From assembly GCF_900100655.1 (NCBI RefSeq), contig NZ_FNCE01000007.1, forward strand, positions 1 to 64,000: a stretch of DNA of 64,000 nucleotides, given 5' to 3'. Below, in pieces: positions 62,607 through 64,000 of this stretch. A program made the translations under genes and the position numbers. Positions within the stretch are counted from its first letter, which is position 1. Each line of letters starts with the position of its first letter. This stretch comes from Limimonas halophila (GTDB lineage: Bacteria > Pseudomonadota > Alphaproteobacteria > Kiloniellales > Rhodovibrionaceae). The notes beneath the pieces were generated by a model. It did no database searches. It had not been told where the DNA came from and was given only the letters and a program-made list of their open reading frames with translations.

Positions 62607-63281
62607 TCACTGCGTCCACAGCGGGTTCTTGAGCGTTTCGCACATCGCGGCGTGGGCGGCCCGCTCCGCCTCGCTGGGCGCGTGGGGGCGCGGTTCGCGC
62701 CGCGGGCGCTGGGCGATCTCGACGCGATCGCTGCCGCCGCCGGGGGTGTCGGTGAGCACGAGGCCCGGCTGCCGGCCGCCGCGAAGCTCCAGGTACACCT
62801 CGGCGAGCAGCTGGCAGTCGAGCAGCGCCCCGTGCCAGTCGCGCTGGGTGTTGTCGACGGCGAAGCGCTTGCACAGCGCGTCCAGGTTGACCTGCGCGCC
62901 CGGGAACCGCTGGCGGGCGAGGGCGAGCGTGTCCACGACGTTCTCGGTGGACAGCGCCGCGTGGCGCGCCCGGCGCAGCTCGTGGTTGAGGAAGCGCATG
63001 TCGAATTCGGCGTTGTGGATCACGAGGGTGTCGCCGCCGATGAAGGTCAGCAGCTCCGGCGCCACCTCGTGAAAGCGCGGGTACTGCGCCAGGAAGTCCC
63101 AGCCCAGGCCGTGGACCTTGTAGGCCTCCTCCGGCACCTCGCGGTCGGGGTTGATGTAGCGGTGGAAGGCGCGCCCCGTGGCGACGTGGTTCCACAGCTC
63201 CACGCACGCGACCTCGAGGATGCGGTGGCCCTGCTCCGGATCCAGGCCGGTCGTTTCCGTGTCCAGCACCAGTTCGCGCAC
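62607..63281 (-). CDS. dnaQ: DNA polymerase III epsilon subunit (proofreading exonuclease)
   Basis: 224 residues from a GTG at 63281. DEDDh 3'-5' exonuclease: ELVLDTETTGLDPEQGHRIL (Exo I), DTLVIHNAEFDMRFLNHEL (Exo II) and DWHGALLDCQLLAEVYLEL (Exo III), all acidic residues present. The C-terminal tail (about 185-224) should bind the alpha subunit. The GTG has GGGGAGC upstream; an ATG at 63314 would add 11 residues and overlap coaE by 32 bases. Order aroE-coaE-dnaQ is conserved in alphaproteobacteria. Confidence 0.97.
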   Translation of the reverse strand: MRELVLDTETTGLDPEQGHRILEVACVELWNHVATGRAFHRYINPDREVPEEAYKVHGLGWDFLAQYPRFHEVAPELLTFIGGDTLVIHNAEFDMRFLNHELRRARHAALSTENVVDTLALARQRFPGAQVNLDALCKRFAVDNTQRDWHGALLDCQLLAEVYLELRGGRQPGLVLTDTPGGGSDRVEIAQRPRREPRPHAPSEAERAAHAAMCETLKNPLWTQ

Positions 63282-63282
63282 G

Positions 63283-63942
63283 TTATCGCTCCCCTTGGCC
63301 GCATCGCCCCGCATGAACGGGGAGACGATGCAGGATGGCGCGAAGCTGCCGCAAGGCCTCGCCGTGGCCCAGGCCCGTCTCGATCACGTGGTCGGCGCGG
63401 GCGCGCTTGACGGGGTCGGGCAGCTGCTGGCGGCGGATTTCCTGCATGCGCGCCTGCGTCATCCCGGGCCGGCGCAGCACGCGCCGCGCCTGCACGAAGG
63501 GCGGGGCGGAGACGACGATCACCGCGTCGCACAGGCGCTCGCCGCGCGTTTCGAACAGCAGCGGGATATCGAGCACGACCACGGGCGTGCGGCGCAGGCG
63601 GTGGCGGCGGATGAAGCGTTCGGCCGCGCGGCGCACGCGCGGATGCAGAATGCGCTCCAGCCGGCGCAACGCCGCGCGGTTGGCGAAGACGCGGTTGCCG
63701 AGCGCGCGCCGGTCGATGCCCGTGCCCGTCATCACCTCGGGAAATTCGGCGGCCACCGCCGCCTCGGCCTCGCCGCCGGGCTGGAGCATGGCGTGCACGG
63801 CGGCGTCGGCGTCGTGGACCGGGATGCCGAGACGGCGCAGCATCGCGGCGGCCGTGGACTTGCCCATCCCGATCGAGCCGGTGAGCCCGAGGACGATCGG
63901 GCGTGTGCCGCCGCGCGCCTCAGCCGCCGAGGACGTGCGCAC
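63283..63942 (-). CDS. coaE: Dephospho-CoA kinase
   Basis: 219 residues. Last step of coenzyme A synthesis. The P-loop is VLGLTGSIGMGKSTAAAML, then the substrate-binding PVHDADAAVHAMLQPGGEA, the LERILHPRVR block and VVLDIPLLFETRGERLCD. The start is GTG and overlaps the aroE stop by 23 bases, so translation is probably coupled. Confidence 0.97.
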   Translation of the reverse strand: MRTSSAAEARGGTRPIVLGLTGSIGMGKSTAAAMLRRLGIPVHDADAAVHAMLQPGGEAEAAVAAEFPEVMTGTGIDRRALGNRVFANRAALRRLERILHPRVRRAAERFIRRHRLRRTPVVVLDIPLLFETRGERLCDAVIVVSAPPFVQARRVLRRPGMTQARMQEIRRQQLPDPVKRARADHVIETGLGHGEALRQLRAILHRLPVHAGRCGQGER

Positions 63943-64000
63943 GCAGCGCCTCCGTCACCGTGGGCTCGACGCCGAACCAGGCGGCGAAGCCGGGCCGCGC
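63920..64000 (-). CDS. aroE: Shikimate dehydrogenase, C-terminal end (cut by window edge)
   Basis: The last 26 codons, ARPGFAAWFGVEPTVTEALR then AHVLGG, match the C-terminal helix of AroE (Q-A-x2-G-F-x2-W-F-G). NADPH-dependent reduction of 3-dehydroshikimate. Identification rests on this tail plus the conserved aroE-coaE-dnaQ order. The rest of the gene lies beyond 64000. Confidence 0.85.
   Translation of the reverse strand, partial: ARPGFAAWFGVEPTVTEALRAHVLGG

Overview
The window is very GC-rich chromosomal DNA from an alphaproteobacterium, most likely in or near the Rhodospirillales. This rests on gene order: tsaB-rimI, mucR, olsB-plsC, miaB-phoH-ybeY-corC-lnt, trmB, rimP-nusA-ylxR-infB-rbfA-truB-rpsO-pnp, and aroE-coaE-dnaQ / secB / fxsA / timA-mltA are blocks typical of that class. 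A TIGR02300 (FYDLN) protein, a MucR regulator, a TimA-type Tim44 homologue, a phasin and a CC0125-type lipoprotein point the same way. Acidic proteins and a betaine-homocysteine methyltransferase would fit a salt-tolerant lifestyle, but that is inference. No rRNA, prophage, insertion sequence or CRISPR array is visible.

Layout. 1-3.4 kb: end of a HAD phosphatase, aroA, a FYDLN protein, tRNA-Ala(GGC), a PCu(A)C-like protein and a small membrane protein. 3.8-7.1 kb: dnaK-dnaJ. 7.5-10.6 kb: a decayed histidine kinase followed by its intact paralogue. 10.7-14.8 kb: queuosine genes queA-tgt-queF and queG. 14.9-19.4 kb: CBS protein, lipoproteins, dodecin and three methyltransferases. 19.6-29.5 kb: betaine-homocysteine methyltransferase, purH, a UMF1-type transporter, polA, xerC and a phasin. 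29.6-39.3 kb: the minus-strand transcription/translation operon rimP to pnp. 39.4-50.8 kb: trmB, an XRE regulator, envelope genes lnt/corC, ybeY, phoH, miaB, a toxin-antitoxin remnant, ornithine-lipid genes olsB-plsC, mucR, rimI and tsaB. 50.9-64 kb: dipeptidase, nitroreductase, deacetylase, stress protein, TauE transporter, XRE regulator, Smr protein, lutABC, mltA, timA, fxsA, secB, dnaQ, coaE and the end of aroE.

The least ordinary content is intergenic. At least four loci (7.06-7.36, 20.69-21.01, 24.45-24.66 and 27.58-27.72 kb) carry a modular repeat family. Bodies of about 50-55 nt that fold on themselves are joined by short clamp hairpins. The clamps differ between copies but keep their base pairing (compensatory changes) and often keep a TTGG loop. 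All copies have the same orientation, and several begin within one base of a stop codon. A separate 73-bp tandem repeat follows plsC, two copies of a three-way-junction palindrome lie at 16.33-16.41 and 22.80-22.90 kb, and a 204-bp element with 8-bp inverted ends separates the HAD gene from aroA. I read the first family as a possibly undescribed dispersed RNA/DNA structural element. Genome-wide counting and transcript mapping would decide this.

How the genes work together: the que genes form, insert and reduce the tRNA wobble base queuosine. The rimP-pnp block couples ribosome maturation, transcription elongation, initiation and RNA decay. lutABC gives L-lactate oxidation. olsB-plsC would make ornithine lipids. 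lnt, corC, mltA, secB and several lipoproteins serve the cell envelope.
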